A stretch of 64,000 nucleotides of DNA from Frankiaceae bacterium (GCA_016650445.1 JAENVS010000005.1:160798-224797), one strand, 5' to 3'. Positions 1 to 9,623 are shown, counted from the first letter of the stretch. Notes: generated from the sequence alone by a model not told the origin. Program-made: numbers and translations.

Positions 1-950
1 ACGACCCGTGCGACGTGCTGCTGTCCTCGACCGGACTGCTGGCGCGCACGCCGGTCGAGGACGCATCGGCGACGTCGCGCACCGGCCGCTCGCGGCACGA
101 CGTCATCGTCGGCAGGGCACGTACGACGGCGCGCGGCCAGGTGGGCCTGCTCACGTCAGCCGGGCGACTCGTCCGCATCGGCGTACTCGACGTTCCTGCG
201 GTGCCCGGCGTGACGACAGGCGCGCTGTCGCTGCGCGGCGGTGCCCCCGCCAGCGAGTTCATCGAGCTGGCCAAGGGTGAGCGGATCCTCGGACTGACCT
301 CGCTGCGCACCGACGGGCCCGGGCTCGCGCTCGCCACCCGCGACGGCATCGTCAAGCGGGTGACACCGGAGTGGCCGGCGAAGGGAGATGCCTTCGACGT
401 CATCTCGCTGAAGGGCAACGACGAGGTCGTCGGCGCGGTCGAGCTCACCGACGGCGAGGAAGAGCTCGTCCTGTTCACCTCGACGGCCGACCTGCTTCGC
501 TTCCCGGCCTCGGCGGTGCGCCCGCAGGGCCGCGCCGGTGGCGGTATCGCCGGCGTGAAGCTCACCAAGAACGCAACCGTGATCGGGTTCTCGGCGGTGG
601 GCCTCACCGGCGGCGACACGCTCTTCGAGGAACCGGTCGTCGTGACGGGTGGCGGCTTGCCGCCCGAGGGTCGCTCGAAGGGACCCGGACTGGTGTCCAC
701 CGTCAAGGTGACGCCGCTGTCGGAGTACCCCCGCAAGGGCCGCGCGACAGGCGGTGTGCGCTGTCAGCGGCTGCTGTCCGGAGAGGCGATCCTCGTGCTG
801 GGCTGGGCCGGCCTGGCCCCGGCGTGGGCCGCGGGAGCGGGCGGCGAGCCGGTCGAGCTGCCGACGGCGTACGGCAAAAGAGACGGCAGCGGTACGCCGG
901 TCGAGAGCACAGCACCGGCTGCGATCGGCCGCCCGTACCTCGGCGGTTAG
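1..950 (+). CDS. parC: DNA topoisomerase IV subunit A, C-terminal part (left-truncated)
   Basis: The reading frame is open from the left edge, so the start and the catalytic tyrosine domain lie outside the window. The visible roughly 315 residues form the C-terminal DNA-wrapping beta-pinwheel of type IIA topoisomerase A subunits. Repeated blade-like segments are visible, such as GLALATRDGIVKRV and LVLFTSTADLLRFPASAVRPQ, and the family motif YPRKGRATGGVRCQR lies near the end. The protein wraps DNA so that the enzyme can decatenate or relax it, acting with a ParB/GyrB-type ATPase subunit. The two-blade-poor pinwheel and the tail match the actinobacterial ParC type better than canonical GyrA, because no GyrA-box is seen in the visible part. 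The ParC versus GyrA assignment is from memory of the family. The gene is chromosomal core and unrelated to the catabolic locus that follows. Confidence 0.85.
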   Translation, partial: DPCDVLLSSTGLLARTPVEDASATSRTGRSRHDVIVGRARTTARGQVGLLTSAGRLVRIGVLDVPAVPGVTTGALSLRGGAPASEFIELAKGERILGLTSLRTDGPGLALATRDGIVKRVTPEWPAKGDAFDVISLKGNDEVVGAVELTDGEEELVLFTSTADLLRFPASAVRPQGRAGGGIAGVKLTKNATVIGFSAVGLTGGDTLFEEPVVVTGGGLPPEGRSKGPGLVSTVKVTPLSEYPRKGRATGGVRCQRLLSGEAILVLGWAGLAPAWAAGAGGEPVELPTAYGKRDGSGTPVESTAPAAIGRPYLGG

Positions 951-1022
951 GTCCCACCACCTGCGTCGCACCGGGCGTAGCCTCCGCCGCGGCACGTCAC
1001 CCGCGAGCGTGACGACAGCACC

Positions 1023-1589
1023 GTGGACGCAGAGGCACGTGACAACGACCGTTGGATGCTCCTGGCCGGACCGCTCTTCACCGCCCTGATGATCGCCACG
1101 CTGGCCCTGGAGGGCACAGCCCCAAGCGAGAAGGCATCAGCCGCAACGGTCATCCAGCACTACACGGACCACGAGGCCGCCACCGTCGCGGTGTCGTTCC
1201 TGCTGGGCCCCGCAGCAGCTGTGCTTCTCGTGTTCGTCAGCCGGCTCCGCGCCGCTATCGATGACCGAGCCCGCGCCGCGCGCAGCCTGCTCGTCGCCGG
1301 GGGGACGATCGTCGCAGGCGGTCTCGTCCTCTGCGCCACGGTGTTCAACTCCTCGCTGTGGCTCCCCATCGTCATCGGCCTCGCCGCGATGCTCTTCGGC
1401 GCCGGACTGGCCGTACTGCGCACCGGGATCCTGCCGGCGTGGCTGGGGTGGGTCGCCGTCGTCGTCGGCGTCGTGTCACTGCTCGGACCCGGCGGGTTCC
1501 TCGGCTTCTTCGTCGCGCCCGTGTGGGTCGGCGTGGCCGGCGTGCTGCTCTACCTCAGAAAGCCGGTCGGGACGGACGTCGTCCTCTGA
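1023..1589 (+). CDS. small multi-pass membrane protein, unknown function
   Basis: A 188-residue protein with a GTG start. Hydrophobic segments lie near residues 14-30, 55-75, 90-110, 115-135, 138-155 and 160-178, so five to six membrane helices are likely. A short charged N-terminus (DAEARDNDRW) precedes the first helix. No catalytic motif is visible. The overall pattern, with a first extracytoplasmic loop after helix 1 and a final LRKP tail, resembles small uncharacterised actinobacterial membrane proteins of the DUF4386-like kind, but I cannot assign a family. It stands alone between the topoisomerase gene and the first GH38 gene and is followed by a GC-rich hairpin. Confidence 0.7.
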   Translation: MDAEARDNDRWMLLAGPLFTALMIATLALEGTAPSEKASAATVIQHYTDHEAATVAVSFLLGPAAAVLLVFVSRLRAAIDDRARAARSLLVAGGTIVAGGLVLCATVFNSSLWLPIVIGLAAMLFGAGLAVLRTGILPAWLGWVAVVVGVVSLLGPGGFLGFFVAPVWVGVAGVLLYLRKPVGTDVVL

Positions 1590-1606
1590 GCACCCCGTGA
1601 TACCTG

Positions 1607-1621
1607 CCCGGCAGAGCCGGG
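1607..1621 (+). terminator. GC-rich hairpin after the small membrane protein gene
   Basis: CCCGGC AGA GCCGGG is a perfect 6-bp stem with a 3-base loop, placed 18 bases after the stop of the membrane protein gene and just before the operator and start of the GH38 gene. Only two T residues follow, so it is at best a weak intrinsic terminator. It could also be chance in such GC-rich DNA. Confidence 0.35.
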
Positions 1622-1634
1622 TTGACTCTGTCAT

Positions 1635-1648
1635 CCTGTAATGACAGA
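1635..1648 (+). promoter_or_regulatory. candidate 14-bp operator upstream of the first GH38 gene
   Basis: CCTGTAATGACAGA matches the recurring 14-bp sequence CCTGTAATCATAGG at 11 of 14 positions. Its right end sits 8 bases before the ATG at 1657. It also overlaps a perfect inverted repeat, TGTCAT (1629-1634) and ATGACA (1641-1646). See the regulon finding for the other copies. Assignment to the UTRA-type GntR regulator encoded at 15502-16266 is inference. Confidence 0.6.
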
Positions 1649-1656
1649 AAGGGGGC

Positions 1657-4600
1657 ATGACCACGATCGCCCCGGCTGCCCCGGCCGTTCGACAGCAGCC
1701 ACTCTGGAACATCGGGGTGCCTGGTTCGGGCTACACGCAGTTCAGCCCCGACTTCTACGGCCACCCCGGCTCCCCCACACCGGTGTTCCGCGTCGGGGAG
1801 TCGAACCCCGCGACGGACTGGCCCCAGCACCAGTGGTCCCCGCTGCACGGCAACACGGGGTACCAGCCGCTCGAGGCGATCGTGCTGTTCGAGGCGCCGG
1901 CACCGGCTCCGGCGTACGAGCTGGTCCTGCACGTGCGCGGCTCGCACGGGCCCTGCCCCCACCTCGAGGTCGAACTCAACGGCCACGTCGGCCTGGCGCT
2001 CGTCCACCCCGTTCGCACCGAGCGGCCATGGCACCCGAACCCGCCGTCGCCCATCTCCGGCCAGGCCGAGGTCCGGGTCGCGCTGCCCGCGGGCTGCTTC
2101 GTGCCAGGCGAGAACCGGCTCGTCCTGCGGACGGTCGTCCTCGACCCCATGGACCCCGACGAGCTGCTGCGCCAGCCGATGCCCGCCTTCCACACCTGGT
2201 TCGGCACCGGCATCGCCTGGGAGGCGCTGGCCCTGCACACGATCGAGGAGCTGCCCGACGTCACCACCGCACTCCGACCGCTTCCCTTGTACGTCGAGAC
2301 GCCGACCGGGCTCGCGGAGCTGATCGACGTCGAGGTGACCACCCCGGCAGGAACGGCCGGCGGACGAGTCCGGCTGGAGGTGGGCGAGCACACGATCGAT
2401 GCGCAGGTCGAGGCGGTGCCGTTCGGCGGCACCCGCGTACGCCTGGCCGTTCCTGAGCTGGACGCACCTGCAACGGCTCGCGTCACCACCGAGCTGGCAG
2501 AGGGAACTCACACGACCCTCCTTCCGCTCGTGCCGTGTCGCAAGTGGACCCTGCACCTCATCCCCCATGTACACCTCGACCTCGGCTACACCGACGTCCA
2601 GGCCAAGGTGATGGAGCTGCACAGCCGCAACCTGGACCGCGCACTCGGGCTGATGAACGAGGCCCCCGACTACTCCTTCGCGATCGACGGTGCGCTCGTC
2701 GTCGACGAGTACCGAGCCAGTCGGAGTCCGGCCGCGTTCGAGAAGGTCCTCGACGGACTGCGGAGCGGCGCGCTTTCGGTCAACGCCTTCTGGGCGCTGT
2801 TCCTGTCCGGGATTGCCAGCCGGGAAGAGCTCTACCGCTACGGCTACAGCGCGGCCGCGCTGCGACGCGACCACGGCGTGCCGGTCGACGTCGCTCACCT
2901 CACGGACGTGCCGACGTACAGCTGGGCCGTTCCCTCCGCGGCGAAGGCGCTCGGCGTACGCGGCTTCTTCGGCATCAGCAACCACGGCCGTGGCGGCAAC
3001 GCCGACAGCGACGTGCTGCATCACCTCTCTCCCGTGCGCTGGGAGGGACCGGACGGCGCCTCGGTGGTGGCCTTCTTCGCGGACTGCTATGCGCAGCTGC
3101 GCTTCCTGTGCGCCGATCCCCCGACGATCAGCGGCTGCGCCGATGCCTTCACTCGGTACGTCGAGATGTACGACCGGGACGACTACCTGCTGTCCGACCT
3201 CCCCATCGTGGGCACCCACTCCGACAACGAGGACCTCGCCCGCGGCGAGGCCGACCTGGTTGGCCGGTGGAGTGCGGCGTACGCCTGGCCCAAGCTGCAG
3301 TTCTCCACCTTCAACGCCTACCTGGCCGCGGTGCTGCCGTACGAGGACCAGCTCCCCATCGTCCGCGGCGACGGCGGCAGCTACTGGGAGGACGGGGTCG
3401 GCGCGCAGGCGATCCCGATCGCGGAGTACCGGCGGGCGCAGACGCTGCTGCCGACAGCGGAGGGACTGGCCGCCCTGCTGTCGGTCCACGAGCCGACCCT
3501 GCGGCCGGCCCGGGCGGCACTCGATCGGGCCTGGGAGGGTGTGCTCATCGGCAGCGAGCACACCTGGAGCGCCGACCACGCGACGACGCAGCCGCACACG
3601 CACTCAACCACCGATCAGCTCTCGTGGAAGCTCAGCCGGATGCACGCCGGGCACCGCCTGGCGCTCGACGAGGCGAGAAGGTCGATGAGCCAGCTCGGCG
3701 AGCTGATGGCGACCGACGGGCCGAGCCTCATCGTGCACAACCCGCTTCCGTGGACACGGGACGTCGAGGCCGACCTCGAGATCCACGCGTCGGTCGATGT
3801 CGAGGGAGCACAGATCGACGTGGTCGGGCAGGTGGACCTCCTCGATCGCGCGCGGGTGCGAGTGCGCGACGTGCCGGCGTTCGGCGTACTAGCGCTGCCG
3901 ATGCGGTTCCGCAAGGGTGGCCTGCGCCCCGGTGCCGACGAGCCGCAGCCCATGACGGAGGAGACGGTCACCGGTCGCTGGCGGGTGCGGGTGGACCCGT
4001 CGACCGGTCGACTCGCGGGCCTGACGCACCTGGGCACCGGTCAGGAGCTCCTCGACGCGGACAGCCCATGGGGGCTCGGCGAGATCCTCTACGTCTCCGG
4101 CGGCGGAACCGAAGAGGGTCGCGGGCTCGGCATCGAGCGCACGTCGTTGTACGACGCCGACCCTTACCTCCCGTCACCCGAGCTCACCGTCACGCGCATG
4201 ACCCAAGGCGCGCACCGGATTCGTCGTAGTGCGACGGGACACCTGATCAGCATCGAAGGATCAGGTCCGACGCTTCCCGAGGTGCGCGTCGACATCGAGC
4301 TGCGCGACGACAGCGACCGTGTCGACGTGGTCGTCTCACTGCTCAAGGAGCCGACGTTCGCCAAGGAGTCCGTCTACGTTGCCTTCCCGTTCGCGGTGGG
4401 GACCGATCCGGTGGTCCACTACGACCGCCAGCAGGGGTGGGTCGATCCGGCTGTCGACGTTCTTCCGGGCGCGTGCACCGAGTGGCTCGCTGTTCAGGAC
4501 ACCGTCTGCGTCAGCGGTTCGACGGGAGCAGTCACGTGGGCCAGCACGTCCGCTCCGCTGGTCGCCATCGGCGACGTCGTGCGGGGCAGGTGGTCCACGT

Positions 4601-5097
4601 CGTTCACGCCATCCGGAACCATCCTGTCCTGGGTGATGAACAACTACTGGTGGACGAACTCCCCGGCGAGCCAGGACGGGCGGCTGACGCTGCGCTACGC
4701 GTTCACGCCGTCGATGTCGTTCGACCCGGCCGCCGCGGCGCGGTTCGGACGCGAGGTCCGGACTCCCGGCCTGGTCAGCCCGATGATCTGGCACGACAAG
4801 GTCGTCCACACCGGAGACGGGATGGCGGCCGGTTCGCTGATGGAGACCGACCTCCCGGCCGGGGTGGACGTCACGGTGCTGGCACCGCGCGAGGGTGCAG
4901 GGCTCCTGCTCCGGGTGCGCGAGACGGCGGGGCGCGACAGCGCAGCCGTGGTGCGGTGGCCAGGTGCAGGTCCCGCGACGGCCTCGTTGTGCACAGCGGC
5001 AGAGGACGAGCTCGACGCGCTGACCCTCGTCGACGGAGCAGTCACTGTTCCCGTCGTGGCTTACGGGATCACGAGCGTGCTGTTGCGACCGGCCTAG
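1657..5097 (+). CDS. glycoside hydrolase family 38-like enzyme (alpha-mannosidase type)
   Basis: A 1146-residue protein starting at ATG 1657 behind AAAGGGGG. Residues 1-290 look like a beta-sandwich, carbohydrate-binding-like region. Around residue 304 the GH38 core begins with HLIPHVHLDLGYTD, which holds the zinc ligands of the HxD pattern. The likely nucleophile aspartate is in TDVPTYSW, about residue 415. The remaining 550 residues are beta-rich, as in GH38 C-terminal domains. No signal peptide is visible, so it probably acts in the cytoplasm on imported oligosaccharides. GH38 enzymes cleave alpha-mannosides with retention, but this divergent subgroup could use another glycoside. Its stop overlaps that of the convergent glycosyltransferase by 3 bases. 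A candidate operator lies immediately upstream. Confidence 0.85.
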   Translation: MTTIAPAAPAVRQQPLWNIGVPGSGYTQFSPDFYGHPGSPTPVFRVGESNPATDWPQHQWSPLHGNTGYQPLEAIVLFEAPAPAPAYELVLHVRGSHGPCPHLEVELNGHVGLALVHPVRTERPWHPNPPSPISGQAEVRVALPAGCFVPGENRLVLRTVVLDPMDPDELLRQPMPAFHTWFGTGIAWEALALHTIEELPDVTTALRPLPLYVETPTGLAELIDVEVTTPAGTAGGRVRLEVGEHTIDAQVEAVPFGGTRVRLAVPELDAPATARVTTELAEGTHTTLLPLVPCRKWTLHLIPHVHLDLGYTDVQAKVMELHSRNLDRALGLMNEAPDYSFAIDGALVVDEYRASRSPAAFEKVLDGLRSGALSVNAFWALFLSGIASREELYRYGYSAAALRRDHGVPVDVAHLTDVPTYSWAVPSAAKALGVRGFFGISNHGRGGNADSDVLHHLSPVRWEGPDGASVVAFFADCYAQLRFLCADPPTISGCADAFTRYVEMYDRDDYLLSDLPIVGTHSDNEDLARGEADLVGRWSAAYAWPKLQFSTFNAYLAAVLPYEDQLPIVRGDGGSYWEDGVGAQAIPIAEYRRAQTLLPTAEGLAALLSVHEPTLRPARAALDRAWEGVLIGSEHTWSADHATTQPHTHSTTDQLSWKLSRMHAGHRLALDEARRSMSQLGELMATDGPSLIVHNPLPWTRDVEADLEIHASVDVEGAQIDVVGQVDLLDRARVRVRDVPAFGVLALPMRFRKGGLRPGADEPQPMTEETVTGRWRVRVDPSTGRLAGLTHLGTGQELLDADSPWGLGEILYVSGGGTEEGRGLGIERTSLYDADPYLPSPELTVTRMTQGAHRIRRSATGHLISIEGSGPTLPEVRVDIELRDDSDRVDVVVSLLKEPTFAKESVYVAFPFAVGTDPVVHYDRQQGWVDPAVDVLPGACTEWLAVQDTVCVSGSTGAVTWASTSAPLVAIGDVVRGRWSTSFTPSGTILSWVMNNYWWTNSPASQDGRLTLRYAFTPSMSFDPAAAARFGREVRTPGLVSPMIWHDKVVHTGDGMAAGSLMETDLPAGVDVTVLAPREGAGLLLRVRETAGRDSAAVVRWPGAGPATASLCTAAEDELDALTLVDGAVTVPVVAYGITSVLLRPA

Positions 5098-6422
5098 CGC
5101 AGTGCCGGTTGCGGCAGTCGCTCGCGGTACCACCCGACCGTCCGCCCGGCCACCATGCGCCAGTCGAAGCGCTCCGCGACGCGCTCCCTTCCGGCGGCGC
5201 CCAGGCGGGCCCGCAGCTCTGGCTCGTCGAGCAGCCGCCCGATCGCCACAGCCAAGGCCACCGGGTCACCGGGCGGGACATGCAGCGATGCCAGGCCGTC
5301 CGGCCCCACGACCTCCGGCAGAGCGCCAGCCGTCGTCACGACCAGCGGCGTCGCGCAGGCCATGAGCTCGATCGCAGGCAGGCTGAAGCCCTCGTACAGT
5401 GACGGAACCACGCCGATCTCCGCAGTCGCGAAGGCCTCGACCAACGCTGTCTCGGCGAGGCCACTGACGAACTGGACGCGGTCGCTCAGGCCCAGCCGCT
5501 CGATCGCCTGCCGGGCCGGACTGCCGTCCTTCGACTCGCCAACGATCACCAGCTCCACATCGCGGTCCCGCCGGAGGAGGGCGACGGCCTCCAGCAGCGG
5601 CACGATGCCCTTGAGCGGGATGTCCGAGCTCGCCATCGCCACCAGCCGACCCGGCCGCCGCGGAGTGGACGACGGCCGGAAGGTCGTGATGTCGACGCCG
5701 ACCGGGATGACGCTCAGGCGGCTCGGTTCGACCTCGAAGTCGACGATGATGTCGCGGCGAGACGACTCCGACACGGTCAGCACGGACGGCAGCCGGCGTA
5801 CGACCCTCTTCTGCATGCGCACGAACGACCCGTTGCGCCAGCGCAGGAACTGCTCGCCGCGTGATGCGGGCGGCGGCGTGGCTGCCGCCTCGATGCGTCG
5901 GTCGACGGTGATCGGGTGATGGACCGTCGCGACGACGTGCAGGCCGTCCTTCTGGAGCAGGAGCATTCCGTAGCCGAGGGTCTGGTTGTCGTGCACGACG
6001 TCCGGCCGCTCGTGCCTCGGCCGGGACCGCAGCTCCCGCCAGGCCCGCAGGCTGAACGCCAACGGCTCGGGGAACGATCCGGTCAACATGCCGGCGTACT
6101 CGAGCACGTCGATGGCGCCGTGGAACTCCTCGCGCTTCGGGTGACGGAATGGGTCAGGCTCCCGATAGAGGTCGAGGCTGGGCAGCTCGGTGAGCCGGAC
6201 GCCCGGCACGTCGTCGAGCTGGGGATACGGCGGGCCGGAGACGACCTCGACGTCATGACCGAGCGCGGCCAGCTCGCGCGAGAGGTGGCGAAGGTAGACA
6301 CCCTGACCGCCGACGTGCGAACGACTGCGGTACGACGTCAGCGCGATGCGCAGCGGTCGCTCGGGCGAGAGGACAGCCCGGTCTGGTCGCGTTCGCAGAC
6401 CAACTGCGCCGTCGTCTGCCAC
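5094..6422 (-). CDS. glycosyltransferase family 4 (GT-B fold)
   Basis: A 442-residue protein with GTG start. The N-terminal Rossmann half contains the glycine-rich acceptor loop SHVGGQGVYLRHLSREL at about residues 34-51. The C-terminal half has the GT4 signature YEGFSLPAIELMACATP at about residue 345, with the EX7E arrangement that binds the sugar nucleotide, preceded by IPVGVD and SDIPLKG. GT4 enzymes transfer a sugar from an NDP-sugar with retention. Acceptor and donor cannot be told from sequence. The gene is convergent with the GH38 gene and has no operator copy in front, so it may be unrelated to the catabolic regulon. Confidence 0.85.
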   Translation of the reverse strand: MADDGAVGLRTRPDRAVLSPERPLRIALTSYRSRSHVGGQGVYLRHLSRELAALGHDVEVVSGPPYPQLDDVPGVRLTELPSLDLYREPDPFRHPKREEFHGAIDVLEYAGMLTGSFPEPLAFSLRAWRELRSRPRHERPDVVHDNQTLGYGMLLLQKDGLHVVATVHHPITVDRRIEAAATPPPASRGEQFLRWRNGSFVRMQKRVVRRLPSVLTVSESSRRDIIVDFEVEPSRLSVIPVGVDITTFRPSSTPRRPGRLVAMASSDIPLKGIVPLLEAVALLRRDRDVELVIVGESKDGSPARQAIERLGLSDRVQFVSGLAETALVEAFATAEIGVVPSLYEGFSLPAIELMACATPLVVTTAGALPEVVGPDGLASLHVPPGDPVALAVAIGRLLDEPELRARLGAAGRERVAERFDWRMVAGRTVGWYRERLPQPALR

Positions 6423-6470
6423 GTGATCAAGCCTATACGGGGCGCATTCGGCCGCCCGGCGACGAGCGAA

Positions 6471-7193
6471 TCAGCCAACCGTGCCGAAGTAGATGTCGTC
6501 GAAGAACACCTGCCCGATCCACGCGTCATCACTCTGCCCGAACAGCAGCACTGCCCCCGTCGCGCCAGCCGGCGGAACGACGCGCTTGTAGACGAACTTC
6601 GTGAAGTCGGACGAGCCGCCGTCGGTCGTGTTGACCAGCGTCTGCTGCGACACGGCCACTCCGTTCGCACCCACCCACCGCACGATCGCGTCGAGGCCCT
6701 TGTGCGATGTGACGATGGAGGTGCCGCCCCAGAAGCCGAGCTGGTAGCCCTTCCCGGCGGTGACGGCGATCGGGCTCTGCGTCCGCCAGTGCGGAGCCAT
6801 CGTCATCGTCGAGGCCGACGCGTCCTTGACGGCGTTCGTCGGGTTGTCGACGCAGCTGCCCGTCTCGCAGAAGTCACGACCGCCGGACAACGTGCCGGAG
6901 ATAGCTGCCGCGCGCTTGCCGGTGTGATGGACGTTCGGCGAGTGGTCGAACAACGCGCTGACACCCTCGAAGGTCCACCCCGTCGGCAGCACCGGCTGCG
7001 GGAGTGACCCGGGCGCCGTGGCGGGGGTGCCTTCCAGGGCAGAGGCCTCGAAGGACGGGTTCACGACCAGGTTGGGCCCCAGCTTCGGCGCCTTCGCAGC
7101 CCCTGCCGGCACGGCGAGTGCGGCCAGGGCAACGGTGGCGGCCAGGGTGGCGACGAGCACCAGCCGTCGCGGCGTCGCGTTCAGGATGGACAT
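6471..7193 (-). CDS. secreted protein of unknown function with a likely beta-sandwich fold
   Basis: A 240-residue protein. Residues 1-33 form a clear Sec signal peptide: MSILNATPRRLVL followed by a long Ala/Val/Leu stretch and a cut near AGAAKA. The mature part begins LGPNLVVNPSFEAS, a start typical of CBM-like jelly-roll domains that often bind carbohydrate at the cell surface. No catalytic motif is apparent. A CETGSC pair could form a disulfide. It lies upstream of and in the same direction as the GT4 gene, with a 48-base gap, and could be co-transcribed with it. I cannot assign a function. Confidence 0.65.
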   Translation of the reverse strand: MSILNATPRRLVLVATLAATVALAALAVPAGAAKAPKLGPNLVVNPSFEASALEGTPATAPGSLPQPVLPTGWTFEGVSALFDHSPNVHHTGKRAAAISGTLSGGRDFCETGSCVDNPTNAVKDASASTMTMAPHWRTQSPIAVTAGKGYQLGFWGGTSIVTSHKGLDAIVRWVGANGVAVSQQTLVNTTDGGSSDFTKFVYKRVVPPAGATGAVLLFGQSDDAWIGQVFFDDIYFGTVG

Positions 7194-7248
7194 GCCGGCA
7201 GACTTCGCCGTCGAGGACCGAACTCCTGCTCAGCGGCCGGTCAGTGCC

Positions 7249-8025
7249 TCAGGTCCCGCCCAGCTGCACGGTGAGGCCGCCGTCCACCATGAGCGTTGCG
7301 CCGGTGATGAACGCCGCCCGCCGGGAGAGCAGAAAGGACACGGCCTCCGCGACCTCGGCGACGGAGGCCGGCCGCCCAAGTGGGTGCATCGCACCCCATG
7401 CGGCGACCGTCTCCTCGGGCGTACCGCCTGGCGAGGCGAAGAGCTCAGCGGCTTTGCGCAGCATCGGCGTGTCGACGGAGCCGGGCGCGATGGCGTTGAC
7501 GCGGACCTGCGGCGCGTGGTCGACCGCCATCGCCCGCGTGAGCGCGGTGATTCCGCCCTTGCTCGCGCTGTAGGCGGCGACGCCGCGCTGAGCAGCGAAG
7601 GCCTGCACGGACGCCACGTTGACGACGGCCGCGCCGTCGTTCTTCAGCAGGTGCGGCATCGCGAAGTGGGCCGCGTAGAACATCGAGGACAAGTTGACGT
7701 CGATGACCTCGCGCCACAGGTCGATGCTCGTGCCCGGCGCGTCGCCGTACCGCTGGATGCCGGCACTGCAGACGAGCAGGTCGAGCCGACCTGCCATGGC
7801 AACGGCCTCGCCGACCGCCCGTTCGACCGCACCGGGGTCCGAGACGTCAGCCCGGACAGCCAGATGACCGTTACCCGCGGGCAGCGGGCACGGCTCGCGG
7901 TCCACCGCGACGACCTGAGCGCCTCGTTCCGCGAGGAGGGCGGCGACGCCCGCCCCGATGCCCATCGCGGCCCCGGTGACGAGCGCCACCTTCCCGTCGA
8001 ACCGGTCCGTGGCCGACCCCGCCAT
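7249..8025 (-). CDS. short-chain dehydrogenase/reductase (sugar dehydrogenase type)
   Basis: A 258-residue classical SDR with an ATG start behind GGGAGG. The cofactor motif is TGAAMGIG near residue 17, followed by VVAVDRE, which ends in an acidic residue and so suggests NAD preference. A CSAGIQ motif replaces the usual NNAG. The catalytic residues are the serine of VASVQA and the YSASK pair near residue 155. The tail, GATLMVDGG, is typical. Relatives oxidise L-fucose, L-rhamnose, D-galactose and similar sugars or deoxy-keto acids. It is divergent from the sulfatase gene, and a candidate operator lies between them. By context it is the best candidate for the first dehydrogenase of the sugar-acid route. 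Confidence 0.85.
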   Translation of the reverse strand: MAGSATDRFDGKVALVTGAAMGIGAGVAALLAERGAQVVAVDREPCPLPAGNGHLAVRADVSDPGAVERAVGEAVAMAGRLDLLVCSAGIQRYGDAPGTSIDLWREVIDVNLSSMFYAAHFAMPHLLKNDGAAVVNVASVQAFAAQRGVAAYSASKGGITALTRAMAVDHAPQVRVNAIAPGSVDTPMLRKAAELFASPGGTPEETVAAWGAMHPLGRPASVAEVAEAVSFLLSRRAAFITGATLMVDGGLTVQLGGT

Positions 8026-8051
8026 CTGCTGTCCCTCCCGGTCTGTACCTA

Positions 8052-8065
8052 CCTATCATGACAGG
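8052..8065 (+). promoter_or_regulatory. candidate 14-bp operator between the SDR and sulfatase genes
   Basis: CCTATCATGACAGG; its reverse complement CCTGTCATGATAGG matches the recurring sequence at 12 of 14 positions. It is near-palindromic and lies between the divergent SDR (start 8025) and sulfatase (start 8106) genes. The ATG at 8058 falls inside it, which argues against that codon as the sulfatase start. Confidence 0.65.
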
Positions 8066-8105
8066 ATCGGCGGCCACCTGCGCCGCAGGTACGCGAGGGG
8101 CACAC

Positions 8106-9623
8106 GTGACGAGGAGCCAGCCGAACATCCTGCTGTTGTTCCCGGATCAGTGGCGCGGCCAGGCGCTCGGCTGCGCCGGCGATCCCAATGCGCACACCCC
8201 GCACCTGGATCGGCTGGCGCGACAGGGAGTGCGTATGACGCGCGGCATCGCGGTCACGCCAGTGTGTACGCCGAGCCGGGCCACTCTCCTGACCGGCCGC
8301 TGGGCGGTGCAGACCCGCTGCTACACGAACGGTCTGTCCTTGCCGGAGCAGATGCCGACGTTCGCGCGGAGCCTGACCGCGGCCGGCTACCGCTGCGGGT
8401 GGATCGGGAAGTGGCACCTCGATGGCATGCCGTGGGAGAAGTTCACGCCGCCCGGGCCGCGACGCGCCGGCTTCGACGGCTACTGGGCCGCCATGAACTG
8501 CCGGCACAAGTACTTCGAGTCCGCGTGGTTCGAGGACCAGCCGTCTCGTCGGACTGCCAGCGGCTACGAGCCGTTCGTGCAGACCGAGCTCGCGGCTGGC
8601 TTCCTGCGGCGCAAGCACACCGCGCCATGGTGCCTCACCGTCGCCTGGGGGCCGCCGCACGAGCCGTACGAGCAGGTGCCCGAGCCCTACCGCGACGCGG
8701 TGGACCCGGCCGCCCTACAGCTGCGCCCGAACGTGCGCGACCTGGCAGCGCCGTGGTCAGACCGAGCCGGCACCGCGCCGGACCGCCGAGCCATTGCCGA
8801 CTACTACGCGGCCTGCAGGGCGCTGGACGATGCCGTCGGCGAGCTGCTCGAGGTGCTGCGCGAGACCGGCCAGGAGGAGAACACCGTGGTCGTGTTCAGC
8901 TCCGACCACGGCGATCAGCTCTGGGGACAGGGCCGGCGCGGCAAGCTGACGCCGTACGCCGAATCCATCACGGTGCCGTTGCTGTGGCGCTGGCCTGACG
9001 GGCTCCCGGCAGGTGCCGTGTGTGACGCTCCGACCGCGCTTCCGGATGTCGCCGTGACGATGTTGGCACTGGCCGGCGCGACCCCCCTTCCAGGGGCGAC
9101 CGGACGAGACGTCTCGGGGGCACTGCGTGGTGAGGATCCAGGGCCGGACCAGGCCCTGATCAGCCAGGTGGTCGCCGCTGTGGGACGCGCAGAGGACGGT
9201 CGCAACATCTGGCGGACAACGTCGTCGGAGTGGCGAGGACTGCGCACCAGAACACACACGTACGCACGAACCTTGACCGGTCCGTGGCTGCTGTTCGACG
9301 ACGCCACCGATCCGTACCAGCTGACGAACCTGATCGAGACGGGCACGGCCGACGAGGATCTGGTCCACGCACTCGACGAGCTGCTCGCCGCCGAGCTGAC
9401 CCGCACCGGAGAGGGCTTTCAGGGGTCGGCCGCGCAACTCGAGGACGACGGACTCGTCGAGCCCTTCCTGGACGAGCTCGCCCAGTGGGGTCTCGCTCGT
9501 CAGCTGCCGAGCTCTGACCAGTCCAGCCCTGGGTCATCGGGGCGGGTCGCGTCGGTGGGGTCCGCCCACCGCGTTGTCGGCACCAGCGGGAACCAGCCCG
9601 GCCTGCCGGGATCCCGGTCGTAG
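8106..9623 (+). CDS. sulfatase (type I, formylglycine-dependent)
   Basis: About 505 residues from GTG 8106, chosen because GAGGGG lies 5 bases upstream. The longer ATG 8058 start lies inside the operator. The N-terminal [13 protein letters not shown] is the usual sulfatase opening with the first metal-binding acidic residue. [13 protein letters not shown] carries the CxPxR sulfatase motif, whose cysteine is converted to formylglycine. [10 protein letters not shown] supplies the second metal-site Asp/His pair. The enzyme removes sulfate esters from a sugar or glycan. No signal peptide is visible, so it probably acts inside the cell on imported sulfated sugars. Its last 124 bases overlap the 3' end of the convergent dehydratase gene. 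No formylglycine-generating enzyme is encoded in the window. Confidence 0.9.
   Translation: MTRSQPNILLLFPDQWRGQALGCAGDPNAHTPHLDRLARQGVRMTRGIAVTPVCTPSRATLLTGRWAVQTRCYTNGLSLPEQMPTFARSLTAAGYRCGWIGKWHLDGMPWEKFTPPGPRRAGFDGYWAAMNCRHKYFESAWFEDQPSRRTASGYEPFVQTELAAGFLRRKHTAPWCLTVAWGPPHEPYEQVPEPYRDAVDPAALQLRPNVRDLAAPWSDRAGTAPDRRAIADYYAACRALDDAVGELLEVLRETGQEENTVVVFSSDHGDQLWGQGRRGKLTPYAESITVPLLWRWPDGLPAGAVCDAPTALPDVAVTMLALAGATPLPGATGRDVSGALRGEDPGPDQALISQVVAAVGRAEDGRNIWRTTSSEWRGLRTRTHTYARTLTGPWLLFDDATDPYQLTNLIETGTADEDLVHALDELLAAELTRTGEGFQGSAAQLEDDGLVEPFLDELAQWGLARQLPSSDQSSPGSSGRVASVGSAHRVVGTSGNQPGLPGSRS

Noticed and set aside
8058..8105. ATG 8058 as start of the sulfatase gene
   Set aside because: The ATG lies inside the operator-like palindrome and has no Shine-Dalgarno sequence, while GTG 8106 has GAGGGG 5 bases upstream and starts just before the conserved [11 protein letters not shown] opening.
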